Below are positions 1 through 6,670 of a stretch of 7,997 bases of DNA, piece by piece (the first letter of the stretch is position 1; each line of letters begins with the position of its first letter). The notes beneath the pieces were generated by a model that saw only the letters and a list, made by a program, of their open reading frames with translations, was not told the DNA's origin and made no database searches. The position numbers and the translations under genes were made by a program. The DNA comes from Clostridiaceae bacterium (GTDB lineage Bacteria > Bacillota > Clostridia > Oscillospirales > Acutalibacteraceae). The stretch lies in assembly GCA_904501875.1 (NCBI GenBank), contig CAJGCQ010000050.1, positions 1 through 7,997 on the forward strand. Reading direction: 5' to 3'.

Positions 1-86
1 GGGTGGCGCTCTTTTATATATCCCGCTATTGCCAGTGCGGGATTAATATGCCCCGCAGTACCGCCGCCTGCAAAAAGAATTTTCAT
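1..86 (-). CDS. murG: UDP-GlcNAc:lipid I GlcNAc transferase MurG, N-terminal fragment (gene runs off the left edge)
   Basis: Only the first 28 codons and two further bases are present. MurG transfers GlcNAc from UDP-GlcNAc to lipid I, making lipid II on the inner face of the membrane. The visible residues start MKILFAGGGTAGHINPALAI, which is the glycine-rich N-terminal loop of MurG (GGTxGHxxPA), a conserved part of its N-terminal Rossmann domain. The ATG start at 86 to 84 has a strong Shine-Dalgarno site (AGGAGAG, 100 to 94) seven bases upstream. That site begins right after the ftsW stop codon, and the spacer between the genes is 14 bases, so the two are almost certainly co-transcribed. The ftsW/spoVE-murG order is the usual one in dcw clusters. 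Nothing can be said about the missing C-terminal donor-sugar domain. Confidence 0.93.
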   Translation of the reverse strand, partial: MKILFAGGGTAGHINPALAIAGYIKERH

Positions 87-93
87 TGCTGTA

Positions 94-100
94 CTCTCCT
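94..100 (-). promoter_or_regulatory. Shine-Dalgarno site of murG
   Basis: AGGAGAG reads on the minus strand from 100 to 94, seven bases before the murG ATG. It directly follows the TAA stop of ftsW (103 to 101), and it supports the ATG at 86 as the murG start. Confidence 0.85.
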
Positions 101-1237
101 TTAAGATTTTTCAATGGTTGCTCCTCTTGATATCGAAAGCACTATACCCATTTCGGCAAGCAAAATTAGCAGCGAAGTTCCGCCGTAGCTGAAAAACGGA
201 AGACTTATTCCCGTATTGGGAATGGTATTTGTTACAACCCAGATATTAAGCATAGCCTGAAGACCTACCTGAAAGGTAAGACCAAGGGCTAAAAGCGAGC
301 CGAATTTATCCTTAGCCCGCATTGCTATCGTAAATCCCCGCCAAACAAGCAGGCAGAAAAGCAGGATAATTACAAGGGCACCTATAAGCCCCAATTCCTC
401 GCATACTATTGCAAAAATAAAATCGTTGTGGGGTTCGGGCAACCACAGATATTTCTGTCTCGACTGACCTATTCCCCTGCCTAAAATTCCCCCCGAGCCT
501 ATTGCCAAAAGGGACTGAATAGTCTGAAAGCCCTTACCCATAGCGTCCGCCCAGGGGTCGCGCCAGTATTTAATACGGTCGGAGCCATAGCCTATAACTC
601 CCGTAACCACCGCCAATACACCGAGCCCCACACCGGCGCCTACTCCGCCTAAAATATACCGTTTAGGAAGACCGCCCACAATGAGCAGTACTATCCCTAT
701 CGCGAAAATAAGCACCGTGGCTGAAAGGTGAGGCTCTATTACGACAAGGCCGCATTGAAGGCCTAACAAAACTAATAAAAAGGCTATAAATTTAAAGCTT
801 TTCATCTGCTTATAATTAGCCGCTATAAGTGAAGAAAAAAGTAAAATAACTGCAAATTTAGCAATCTCAGAGGGTTGAAAGTTGATAGGACCTACCACTA
901 TCCACCGTTTAACATCCTTTCCCTCTACCATAGGCGGAAGCACTAAGAGTAAGGCAAGCATTGCAGTTGAAACAGCATATAAAATCCATGCGAACTTGCG
1001 CCAAAAGTGATAGTCGATTCTTGAAACCACAAGCATTACCGCAACTCCCACTACAGCAAACATCGCCTGTCTTGAAATAAACTTATAGCTGTTTCCGTAA
1101 TGACTATAGGAATATGCGTAGCTTGAGGAATAAAGCATAACAAGCCCGACGGTAAGCAAAATAAGGACAAAGGATAAAAAGGTTATATCAAGCTTTCCGA
1201 CAGCATTAGCGCTTTTTTTCTTTTTAAGCTTTGCCAT
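101..1237 (-). CDS. ftsW: SEDS-family septal peptidoglycan polymerase FtsW/SpoVE
   Basis: This is a 378-residue polytopic membrane protein of the SEDS family, which polymerises lipid II into glycan strands together with a partner class B PBP. The basic N-terminal tail (residues 1-15, KLKKKK) precedes about ten hydrophobic segments. Family motifs are QPSEIAK (121-127), an EPHL segment (168-171), the GFQTIQSLLAIGSGG stretch (236-250), LPEPHNDFIFA (266-276) and LPFFSYGGTS (346-355). Asp272 in the HNDF motif matches the essential aspartate of the large extracellular loop in RodA and FtsW. The ATG at 1237 follows a near-perfect Shine-Dalgarno site (AAGGAGGT). It lies 17 bases after mraY and 14 bases before murG. 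The sequence alone does not settle FtsW versus the sporulation paralogue SpoVE; the position next to murG is where Bacillus keeps spoVE. A second SEDS gene elsewhere in the genome would decide. Confidence 0.95.
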   Translation of the reverse strand: MAKLKKKKSANAVGKLDITFLSFVLILLTVGLVMLYSSSYAYSYSHYGNSYKFISRQAMFAVVGVAVMLVVSRIDYHFWRKFAWILYAVSTAMLALLLVLPPMVEGKDVKRWIVVGPINFQPSEIAKFAVILLFSSLIAANYKQMKSFKFIAFLLVLLGLQCGLVVIEPHLSATVLIFAIGIVLLIVGGLPKRYILGGVGAGVGLGVLAVVTGVIGYGSDRIKYWRDPWADAMGKGFQTIQSLLAIGSGGILGRGIGQSRQKYLWLPEPHNDFIFAIVCEELGLIGALVIILLFCLLVWRGFTIAMRAKDKFGSLLALGLTFQVGLQAMLNIWVVTNTIPNTGISLPFFSYGGTSLLILLAEMGIVLSISRGATIEKS

Positions 1238-1245
1238 ATTACCTT

Positions 1246-1253
1246 ACCTCCTT
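1246..1253 (-). promoter_or_regulatory. Shine-Dalgarno site of ftsW
   Basis: AAGGAGGT on the minus strand (1253 to 1246) is an almost full complement to the 3' end of 16S rRNA and is the strongest ribosome binding site in the window. It overlaps a second, in-frame TAA just after the mraY stop (TAATAAGGAGG). The ATG follows nine bases after AGGAGG. Confidence 0.88.
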
Positions 1254-1254
1254 A

Positions 1255-2277
1255 TTACCAATTAAATATTATAGGCAATAACGCAACTGCGCATCCGACA
1301 GCGGCTATTCCCGAAAAAACATATACAATTTTTTGCTCTGACCAACCGCACATCTCAAAATGATGGTGAAGAGGAGCCATTTTAAATAGACGCTTTTTTG
1401 TGCGCTTATAGTAAGCGACCTGAATAATGTCCGAAAGCGCCTCAAGCAGATATGTTATTCCTGCAAATATAAGCAGTATGGGTCTGCCTATTCCGAAAGA
1501 AACAGCAACCACCATTCCGCCTAAGAACATTGAACCTGTATCTCCCATAAAGACCTTTGCGGGCTTTGCATTCCAGAAAACAAAGCCGACGCACGCTCCC
1601 GCAAGTGCAGCAGACATAACATTAATGTTCATACTGTAAAGGAAGCCCGAGCCCAACATAAACGCACAGGCAACCACAAGAGTAACCGTAGAAGCCAAAC
1701 CGTCTATACCGTCGGTAAGATTTACGGCGTTTGTAAAGCCGTAGATAAACATAAGGGCTATCGGCCAGAAAATAAGACCCACTCCTCTTGACACATCAAC
1801 AGCACCTGCAAAAGGAATGTAAGTAGTTCTCATACCTGCGATCCAAAGGGTAGCAAGATACATTGCGGAAATAAAAAGCTGTAAAAAGGTTTTCTGCCTT
1901 GCGGTAAGACCTAAATTGCGCTTTTTAACAACCTTTATATAGTCGTCCATAAAGCCGATTGCCGACATACAAAGCGCCATTACTAACCCTGCCAGAAAGA
2001 CTGTCAGACGGTAGGACGTTTTAAGTTCTGTGGCAAAGCGGCCGCCGGATATAGCAGAATAGGTGTAAGCTACAGCGAGGGACAAAAGCACCCCCAAAAT
2101 CATCATAATTCCACCCATTGTCGGCGTTCCTTGCTTATCCTTATGCCATTTAGGACCTATATCCAGTATAGTCTGCCCAAATTTAAGGCGTTTTAAATAA
2201 GGAATTATAATATAACCGAGTCCTGTGGTCGCCAAGAATGCCACAATAGCGGCTATTAAAGGTGTTAAATCTTTCAT
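1255..2277 (-). CDS. mraY: phospho-N-acetylmuramoyl-pentapeptide transferase MraY
   Basis: MraY is the membrane enzyme that transfers phospho-MurNAc-pentapeptide from UDP to undecaprenyl phosphate, making lipid I. The 340-residue length and the multi-span hydrophobic profile fit the family. Signatures in order are GTPTMGG (50-56), the DDYIK segment with paired aspartates 111-112, NLTDGIDGLA (186-195) with Asp189 and Asp192, KVFMGDTGS (241-249) with Asp246, and MAPLHHHFE (300-308) with the conserved triple histidine. These are the Mg2+ and substrate-binding loops on the cytoplasmic side, and no key residue is missing. The ATG at 2277 is preceded by AAGGGGAG (2296 to 2289), a usable but rather distant site with 11 bases between. 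It lies 36 bases after murE and 17 before ftsW. In many dcw clusters murF lies before mraY and murD after it; both are missing here. Confidence 0.97.
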   Translation of the reverse strand: MKDLTPLIAAIVAFLATTGLGYIIIPYLKRLKFGQTILDIGPKWHKDKQGTPTMGGIMMILGVLLSLAVAYTYSAISGGRFATELKTSYRLTVFLAGLVMALCMSAIGFMDDYIKVVKKRNLGLTARQKTFLQLFISAMYLATLWIAGMRTTYIPFAGAVDVSRGVGLIFWPIALMFIYGFTNAVNLTDGIDGLASTVTLVVACAFMLGSGFLYSMNINVMSAALAGACVGFVFWNAKPAKVFMGDTGSMFLGGMVVAVSFGIGRPILLIFAGITYLLEALSDIIQVAYYKRTKKRLFKMAPLHHHFEMCGWSEQKIVYVFSGIAAVGCAVALLPIIFNW

Positions 2278-2313
2278 TTTTTACCCGTCTCCCCTTTTTA
2301 AAAAGCTGTTTTC

Positions 2314-3738
2314 TTAATTTAGTTCAGCAAGCGCCTCGGCTACGACCTCACGTTCATCAAGGTGAATAGTACCCGTATTTAAAATTTGATAGGTTTCGTG
2401 TCCCTTTCCCGCGAGTACTATTATATCATCCTTTTTCGCAATGGAAACAGCAAATTTTATAGCATCTATTCTGTTTTCAATTACCTTAACAGGTATAGTG
2501 GCACCCTTCATTCCCTCTAAAATATCCTCAATAATTGCGGTCGGGTTTTCGGTTCTGGGATTATCGCTTGTAACTATAGCGTAATCCGAAAAATGCGCCG
2601 CAATATTTCCCATTATTGGGCGTTTGGTTTTATCCCTGTCACCGCCGCAGCCAAAAACCGAAATAAGGCGGTTTTTCTTACATTCACGGAAGGTGGTAAG
2701 TATGTTTTTAAGTCCGTCAGGCGTGTGGGCATAATCAATAATAACCGTAAAATCCCTGCCCGTAGGTACTGCCTCTGCCCTGCCCTTAACACCCTGAAGC
2801 TCAGATAAAGCCGAAGCCGCAGCAGAGAGGGGAATGCCTATTTCCACCGCACAGGCGGCAGCACAAAGGGAATTGTAAACCGTGAATTTTCCTCCCGTAT
2901 TTACCTTTATGTGGCCTATTTCGCTATCGCTTACAAACTCGTAATCAACGCTGGCAGGGCGGTAGTTAACCCCCTTTGCGCTATAAGTAGAGCTATCGCC
3001 TAACGAATAGGTAATTATTTTACAGTCAAGTCCCTTAGTAAGCTCGCACGAATATTGGTCATCACTGTTGATAATAGCGGTTTTGCACATACCGAAAAGC
3101 TTTTTCTTAGTCGCAAGATAATTTTCCATAGTGATATGGTAATCAAGGTGGTCTTGGGTAAGATTTGTAAACATAGCCGCCTCAAAATTCAGCCTATAAA
3201 CCCTTGACTGGTCGAGTGCGTGGGAGGAAACCTCCATAATAACATAGGTACAGCCCTTTGCCTTCATAAGGGCGAAAAGGGAGTTCAGCTCATAAGCGTT
3301 GGGAGTTGTGTTATGGGCGGCGATAATCTCATCACCTATCATATTCTGTATTGTACCTATAAGGCCTACCTTATAACCGGCATTTTCGAGTATCTTCTTC
3401 ATCATATAGGTTACAGAGGTTTTTCCGTTTGTACCCGTCACCCCCAAAAGCTTGAGACTTTCTGCAGGATTACCGAACCATTTGGCGCACAAATCGGCAT
3501 ACGCCGCATGGGTATCGGGAACGACAATCTGAATTTCAAGTCCCAAATCACGCTCGGCAATAATTGCCGCCGCACCGTTTTCAAGGGCTTTTTCGGCATA
3601 ATCGTGGCCGTCCGATTTAGCACCATTTATACAAACAAATACAAACCCTGACTTAACCTGTCTTGAGTCACAGGTTATACCTGTAACATCAGTCTCAGCA
3701 AGAGCTTTATTGCATTCAATTAAATTTATAAGCTTCAT
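2314..3738 (-). CDS. murE: UDP-MurNAc-L-Ala-D-Glu:meso-diaminopimelate ligase MurE
   Basis: MurE is a cytoplasmic ATP-dependent amide ligase that adds the third stem-peptide residue to UDP-MurNAc-L-Ala-D-Glu. The 474-residue protein has the three Mur ligase domains: an N-terminal uridine-binding domain with CDSR (23-26), a central ATPase domain with the P-loop GVTGTNGKTS (99-108), EVSSHALDQSR (169-179) and FTNLTQDHLDYH (190-201), and a C-terminal domain with DYAHTPDGL (335-343) and FGCGGDRDKTKRP (362-374). Lys211 in YLATKKKLF is the likely carbamylated lysine. DNPRTE (392-397) contains the DNPR motif typical of enzymes that take meso-diaminopimelate; lysine-adding MurE enzymes differ there. 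LAGKGHE (442-448) closes the domain. The ATG at 3738 sits just after GAGGGAGA (3749 to 3742). The substrate call is from the motif only. Confidence 0.97.
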   Translation of the reverse strand: MKLINLIECNKALAETDVTGITCDSRQVKSGFVFVCINGAKSDGHDYAEKALENGAAAIIAERDLGLEIQIVVPDTHAAYADLCAKWFGNPAESLKLLGVTGTNGKTSVTYMMKKILENAGYKVGLIGTIQNMIGDEIIAAHNTTPNAYELNSLFALMKAKGCTYVIMEVSSHALDQSRVYRLNFEAAMFTNLTQDHLDYHITMENYLATKKKLFGMCKTAIINSDDQYSCELTKGLDCKIITYSLGDSSTYSAKGVNYRPASVDYEFVSDSEIGHIKVNTGGKFTVYNSLCAAACAVEIGIPLSAAASALSELQGVKGRAEAVPTGRDFTVIIDYAHTPDGLKNILTTFRECKKNRLISVFGCGGDRDKTKRPIMGNIAAHFSDYAIVTSDNPRTENPTAIIEDILEGMKGATIPVKVIENRIDAIKFAVSIAKKDDIIVLAGKGHETYQILNTGTIHLDEREVVAEALAELN

Positions 3739-3796
3739 TTTTCTCCCTCTTAAGATAGCAAGATTTTAGGGTGACAAGAACAATCCGAACCTGTCT

Positions 3797-3822
3797 AAAA
3801 CGGCGGAATTTTGTCGCCTTTT
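3797..3822 (-). other. weak bulged hairpin in the PBP-murE spacer
   Basis: On the minus strand AAAAGGCG (3822-3815) can pair with CGCC-G-TTTT (3805-3797), an eight-pair stem with one bulged G and a nine-base loop. It starts 22 bases after the PBP stop codon and ends about 58 bases before murE. The 3' arm ends in only four T residues followed by AGAC, so it is a poor intrinsic terminator. It might slow polymerase or mark an RNA-processing site, but chance is also possible because half the stem is A-T pairs. The rest of the 106-base spacer shows no reading frame and no convincing promoter. Confidence 0.3.
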
Positions 3823-3844
3823 GGCAATTTGGTCTTGATAGGCT

Positions 3845-6085
3845 TTAACCGTCAACAACCTCTTCGTCTCTGAAATAAACCGTAATTATCGTGCCTGCAT
3901 CGACCGACTGACCCGCCTGAATGCTTTGCTTATAGGCTTTAAGTCCGCCCGACTCGGTATTGCCTGAAAACTCCACATTAACATTGGAGCTTGCGGCAAT
4001 TTCATTAACCTCGGTAGCGGTAAGGCCCACAAGATTCGGAACGGTTACCTTTTCGGAGCCGCCTTCTTCTGTATATACTATAACCACTCCGCCGGAAATT
4101 ACCTTACTTCCCGCTTCGGGTAGCTGGCGCACAACATTTTCGCCAGAGCCTACAACCTTATATTGAAGCTTTGCGGAAGATATTTTTGATTTTGCATCTT
4201 CTATACCGGCTCCTACCGTATCGGGCACAGTAAGGGTGAGGCTCTTAAGCTCCTCCTCGGAATAGCTCGGCTCGTACCCGAGATAGGGCAGAACATCCGC
4301 CATAATCTGAGAGTTGACAGGAGCCGAAATAACGCCGCCGTAGTATTTATCACCCTTAGGCTCATCGAGAAGCACCAACACCGCAATTTCAGGATTATCA
4401 ATGGGAGCTACGGTTACACAGGAGCCTATATACAGATAGTGGTCGCCTGTTGCCTGTATTTTAGCAACCTTTTGAGATGTACCTGTTTTAGTGCCTATGT
4501 CATATCCCGCAACCAAGGAGTTCTTGGCACCGTTTTCCGAAACATACTGCATAAGCTCACGAATAGTAGCCGAGGTGGTCTCGGAAATTACCTGACGCTT
4601 ATAAGAGGTTGATACGGTTTCAACAGTCTTACCGTTTTCGTCAAGCTTTTTTTCAACCAAATGGGGCTGAACAAGGTATCCCCCGTTTACCGCCGCAGCC
4701 ATTGCTGTGATAAGCTGTATCGGCGTTACATTAAAGGTTTGGCCGAATGAGCTTGAGGAAAGCTCTACGGGACCCATATTTTCTTCCTTGTGATAGGTAG
4801 AGGCGGCCTCTCCGGGCAAATCTATTCCGGTTTTTTCGGTAAGCCCAAAGGCCTTAAAGTATTTTGAAAAGGTGGATACACCTATAAACTGTCCTATAGT
4901 GATAAATGCGGGGTTGCAGGAGTTTGAAATCGCCTGCATTAGATTTTGTGAGCCGTGGCCTGTACGCTTATGACAGCTGTAGCGCTGACCCGCAACGGTG
5001 GCATGGCCGTTGCAGTAAAAGCTCGAATTTTTATTAACAAGGTTTTCTTCAAAGGCAATCGATGCAGTTACCACCTTAAAAACCGAGCCCGGTTCGTATG
5101 TGTCCGAAACCGCCTTGTTTCGCCATTGGCGGTTTAGAAGCTCTGATTTAAGGGTCTTTTTCTCCGCCTCGTCGGTTACCGCGTCTACCTTTTCCTGATC
5201 GGCAGAAGACAGCGTAAAGGGATCGTTTGGATCAAAATCGCCCTTTACAGCCATAGCGAGTATCGCACCCGTATTTACATTCATAACAACTGCCGCACCG
5301 CGCTCGGCTATTTGGTTTGCCTCAATGGCATTTTCCAAATATTTTTCCGCCGTATACTGCACATAGGAATCAAGTGTCAGCACAAGGGACTTGCCCTGTG
5401 TAGCCTCCTCAACCTTTTCATAGGAGAAGGGCATATTGGTTCCTGCAGCATTCTTTGCAGCAACAACACGGCCCGCAATACCTGTTAAATCATTATCATA
5501 ATAGCTTTCAATTCCCGAAAGACCCTGATCATCCGACCCTACAAAGCCGAGTACTACCGAGGCCAAATTTTCATTGGGATAATATCTTTTTGTGGTTTCG
5601 TCAAGACCGACATACTGGGTTAGCTCCAAATCCTTATTATCGATCAAAAACTGCCTTATCTCATCGGCGTCCGTTTTTTCAATCTTCTTTTTTACTATAA
5701 CATAATAAGAATTCTTTTCACAATAGCCGTAAACCGTCTCGTAATCGAGCTCTAATATTTGGGAAAGCCCCTCGGCTATTTTTTCCTTGACCTTAACCGC
5801 CTCGTCCTCCTTAAGCTTTTTTATTCCGTTTGGTGTTATGTAAACCGTCCAAGCGGGTGAGCTTGTAGCAAGCTTTTGCATATTACGGTCATAAATATTG
5901 CCTCTCGGAGCGGTGACAAGGCTGTCGTAAAGCTGCTGCTCAGAAGCGTCATTCTGATATTTTTCGCCGTTGATTACCATTATGTTTACAAGGCTTGCTC
6001 CCGATACTATAGAAAGCGCAAGAATAAGCGCAGTCATAACTATGATTGCTCTTGTAACCATCATTTTACCCGGTTTTACAGCCAC
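3845..6085 (-). CDS. spoVD: class B penicillin-binding protein with two PASTA domains (SpoVD/PbpB type septal transpeptidase)
   Basis: This is a single-span membrane transpeptidase that crosslinks septal peptidoglycan outside the cell. From the GTG start it has 746 residues: a membrane anchor (about 11-35), a dimerisation region with APRGNIYDRN (59-68), a transpeptidase domain with active-site SVFK (334-337), SCN (389-391) and KTGT (533-536), and two PASTA domains (about 616-673 and 678-740). Cys371 and Cys390 lie 19 residues apart, with Cys390 inside the SxN motif, as in Bacillus SpoVD. SpoVD of B. subtilis has one PASTA domain and PbpB has two, so the label is uncertain. An in-frame TTG at 6127 would add 14 residues, but it lies inside a hairpin without a ribosome site. 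GTG at 6085 has AAAGGA ten bases upstream; ATG at 6064 has none. The gene lies between ftsL and murE. Confidence 0.93.
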   Translation of the reverse strand: MAVKPGKMMVTRAIIVMTALILALSIVSGASLVNIMVINGEKYQNDASEQQLYDSLVTAPRGNIYDRNMQKLATSSPAWTVYITPNGIKKLKEDEAVKVKEKIAEGLSQILELDYETVYGYCEKNSYYVIVKKKIEKTDADEIRQFLIDNKDLELTQYVGLDETTKRYYPNENLASVVLGFVGSDDQGLSGIESYYDNDLTGIAGRVVAAKNAAGTNMPFSYEKVEEATQGKSLVLTLDSYVQYTAEKYLENAIEANQIAERGAAVVMNVNTGAILAMAVKGDFDPNDPFTLSSADQEKVDAVTDEAEKKTLKSELLNRQWRNKAVSDTYEPGSVFKVVTASIAFEENLVNKNSSFYCNGHATVAGQRYSCHKRTGHGSQNLMQAISNSCNPAFITIGQFIGVSTFSKYFKAFGLTEKTGIDLPGEAASTYHKEENMGPVELSSSSFGQTFNVTPIQLITAMAAAVNGGYLVQPHLVEKKLDENGKTVETVSTSYKRQVISETTSATIRELMQYVSENGAKNSLVAGYDIGTKTGTSQKVAKIQATGDHYLYIGSCVTVAPIDNPEIAVLVLLDEPKGDKYYGGVISAPVNSQIMADVLPYLGYEPSYSEEELKSLTLTVPDTVGAGIEDAKSKISSAKLQYKVVGSGENVVRQLPEAGSKVISGGVVIVYTEEGGSEKVTVPNLVGLTATEVNEIAASSNVNVEFSGNTESGGLKAYKQSIQAGQSVDAGTIITVYFRDEEVVDG

Positions 6086-6095
6086 GGCACCTGCT

Positions 6096-6101
6096 TCCTT
6101 T
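6096..6101 (-). promoter_or_regulatory. Shine-Dalgarno site that selects the GTG start of the PASTA PBP
   Basis: AAAGGA (6101 to 6096, continuing into AG) lies ten bases before an in-frame GTG at 6085 to 6083. The upstream TTG (6127) and the downstream ATG (6064) have no comparable site, so this decides the start at GTG. It also leaves a short cytoplasmic tail of about ten residues before the membrane anchor, normal for this family. Confidence 0.65.
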
Positions 6102-6111
6102 CTAAACCCGA

Positions 6112-6141
6112 ATACGAGAGTCGGCAAAACAACTCTCGTAT
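6112..6141 (-). other. perfect inverted repeat (RNA hairpin) between ftsL and the PASTA PBP gene
   Basis: ATACGAGAGT (6112-6121) and ACTCTCGTAT (6132-6141) are exact reverse complements, giving a 10-base-pair stem with a 10-base loop. In the minus-strand transcript the stem ends 10 bases before the AAAGGA ribosome site of the PBP gene. The sequence after it (TCGGGTTTAG) is not U-rich, so this is not a standard Rho-independent terminator. Likely roles are protection or processing of the mRNA, or tuning of PBP translation relative to ftsL; a dyad-binding protein site is another possibility. The stem is plain in the sequence; its role is inference. Confidence 0.6.
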
Positions 6142-6186
6142 CTTGTTATTACTACAGATAATATATTATTAATACTTGTACTATTA

Positions 6187-6657
6187 TTACTCGGCGGTTA
6201 TGGTCTGACCATTTGCGGTTAAGGCCTTATCCTTATCGTTTACCCTTATATATTTCACATTTTCCTTTTCCAACTTTCTCATTCCGAGTTGGGTTGCCTC
6301 AAGCTCCAAATTTGAATAGGAAATCCTGCGTTGCATTTCCACCTCGAGGCTTGTCTTGACGCTGTCAAGCTCGTTTAAAGAGGACTTCATTTCATTGATT
6401 TCGGAATTGACCTCATTTATCTGAATTCTGAGTGCGATATTTCCGCAAAGTCCCGCAAGAATGAAAACTACTGTCATAATAAGAAGCATCGGTGAAGAAA
6501 GTCTTTTAGCCGCCGCACGGGTACGCCTTTTCGTGCGTTTGGCGGTTTTTGGCATTACAACAATATTATCCCGAGTTTTATCACGCTCGGCAGTTTTTGG
6601 CATAAACATTTCAAAGTCGTATGCCAAGCTGTCGTTATAATACTTCATATTATTCAT
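6187..6657 (-). CDS. ftsL: cell division protein FtsL
   Basis: FtsL is a small bitopic protein that joins the DivIB/FtsQ and DivIC/FtsB subcomplex and links the septal PBP and FtsW to the divisome. The call rests on position between rsmH and the PBP gene and on architecture, because the family is poorly conserved. The 156 residues comprise a long basic cytoplasmic tail (1-55, rich in K and R near 40-52), one membrane segment (about 56-77), and a heptad-like region (about 78-112) suited to a coiled coil. This is followed by LEATQLGMRKLE (119-130), resembling the A-x-x-LGM stretch seen in many FtsL/DivIC proteins. The tail carries MPKTA twice (19-23 and 35-39). The ATG at 6657 has a strong AAGGAGA site seven bases upstream of it, so the long tail is real. 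It lies 11 bases after rsmH. Confidence 0.87.
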   Translation of the reverse strand: MNNMKYYNDSLAYDFEMFMPKTAERDKTRDNIVVMPKTAKRTKRRTRAAAKRLSSPMLLIMTVVFILAGLCGNIALRIQINEVNSEINEMKSSLNELDSVKTSLEVEMQRRISYSNLELEATQLGMRKLEKENVKYIRVNDKDKALTANGQTITAE

Positions 6658-6663
6658 AACCGT

Positions 6664-6670
6664 TCTCCTT
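6664..6670 (-). promoter_or_regulatory. Shine-Dalgarno site of ftsL, overlapping the rsmH stop codon
   Basis: AAGGAGA (6670 to 6664) shares two bases with the TAA stop of rsmH (6671 to 6669) and sits about seven bases before the ftsL ATG. It fixes the first of several in-frame ATG codons (residues 1, 4, 17, 19 and 35) as the start and suggests linked translation of rsmH and ftsL. Confidence 0.85.

Noticed and set aside
2294..2305. 12-base palindrome CTTTTTAAAAAG before mraY, considered as a terminator
   Set aside because: It has no loop and only one G-C pair, so it would not form a stable hairpin, and it overlaps the edge of the mraY ribosome site.
3220..3651. A 143-codon plus-strand open frame opposite murE
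   Set aside because: It lies wholly within the murE coding strand's antisense. Its translation shows no family motif, and the minus strand at the same place carries the P-loop and other conserved MurE motifs.
3742..3795. Possible promoter for murE (TTGTCA-like and TATCTT-like hexamers)
   Set aside because: The hexamers are about 14 bases apart, too short for a normal sigma-A promoter, and the -10 match is poor.
6086..6127. TTG start at 6127 for the PASTA PBP
   Set aside because: There is no Shine-Dalgarno site upstream, the codon sits in the loop of the inverted repeat, and the 14 extra residues look unlike the family. The GTG at 6085 is better supported.
6158..6169. 12-base palindrome ATAATATATTAT after ftsL, considered as an operator or -10 region
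   Set aside because: It is pure A/T in an A/T-rich spacer, where such palindromes arise by chance, and no -35-like hexamer lies at the right distance.
5876..6172. A 98-codon plus-strand open frame across the PBP start and the hairpin
   Set aside because: It is antisense to the membrane anchor of the PBP, its composition is that of a shadow frame, and no ribosome site or homology is apparent.
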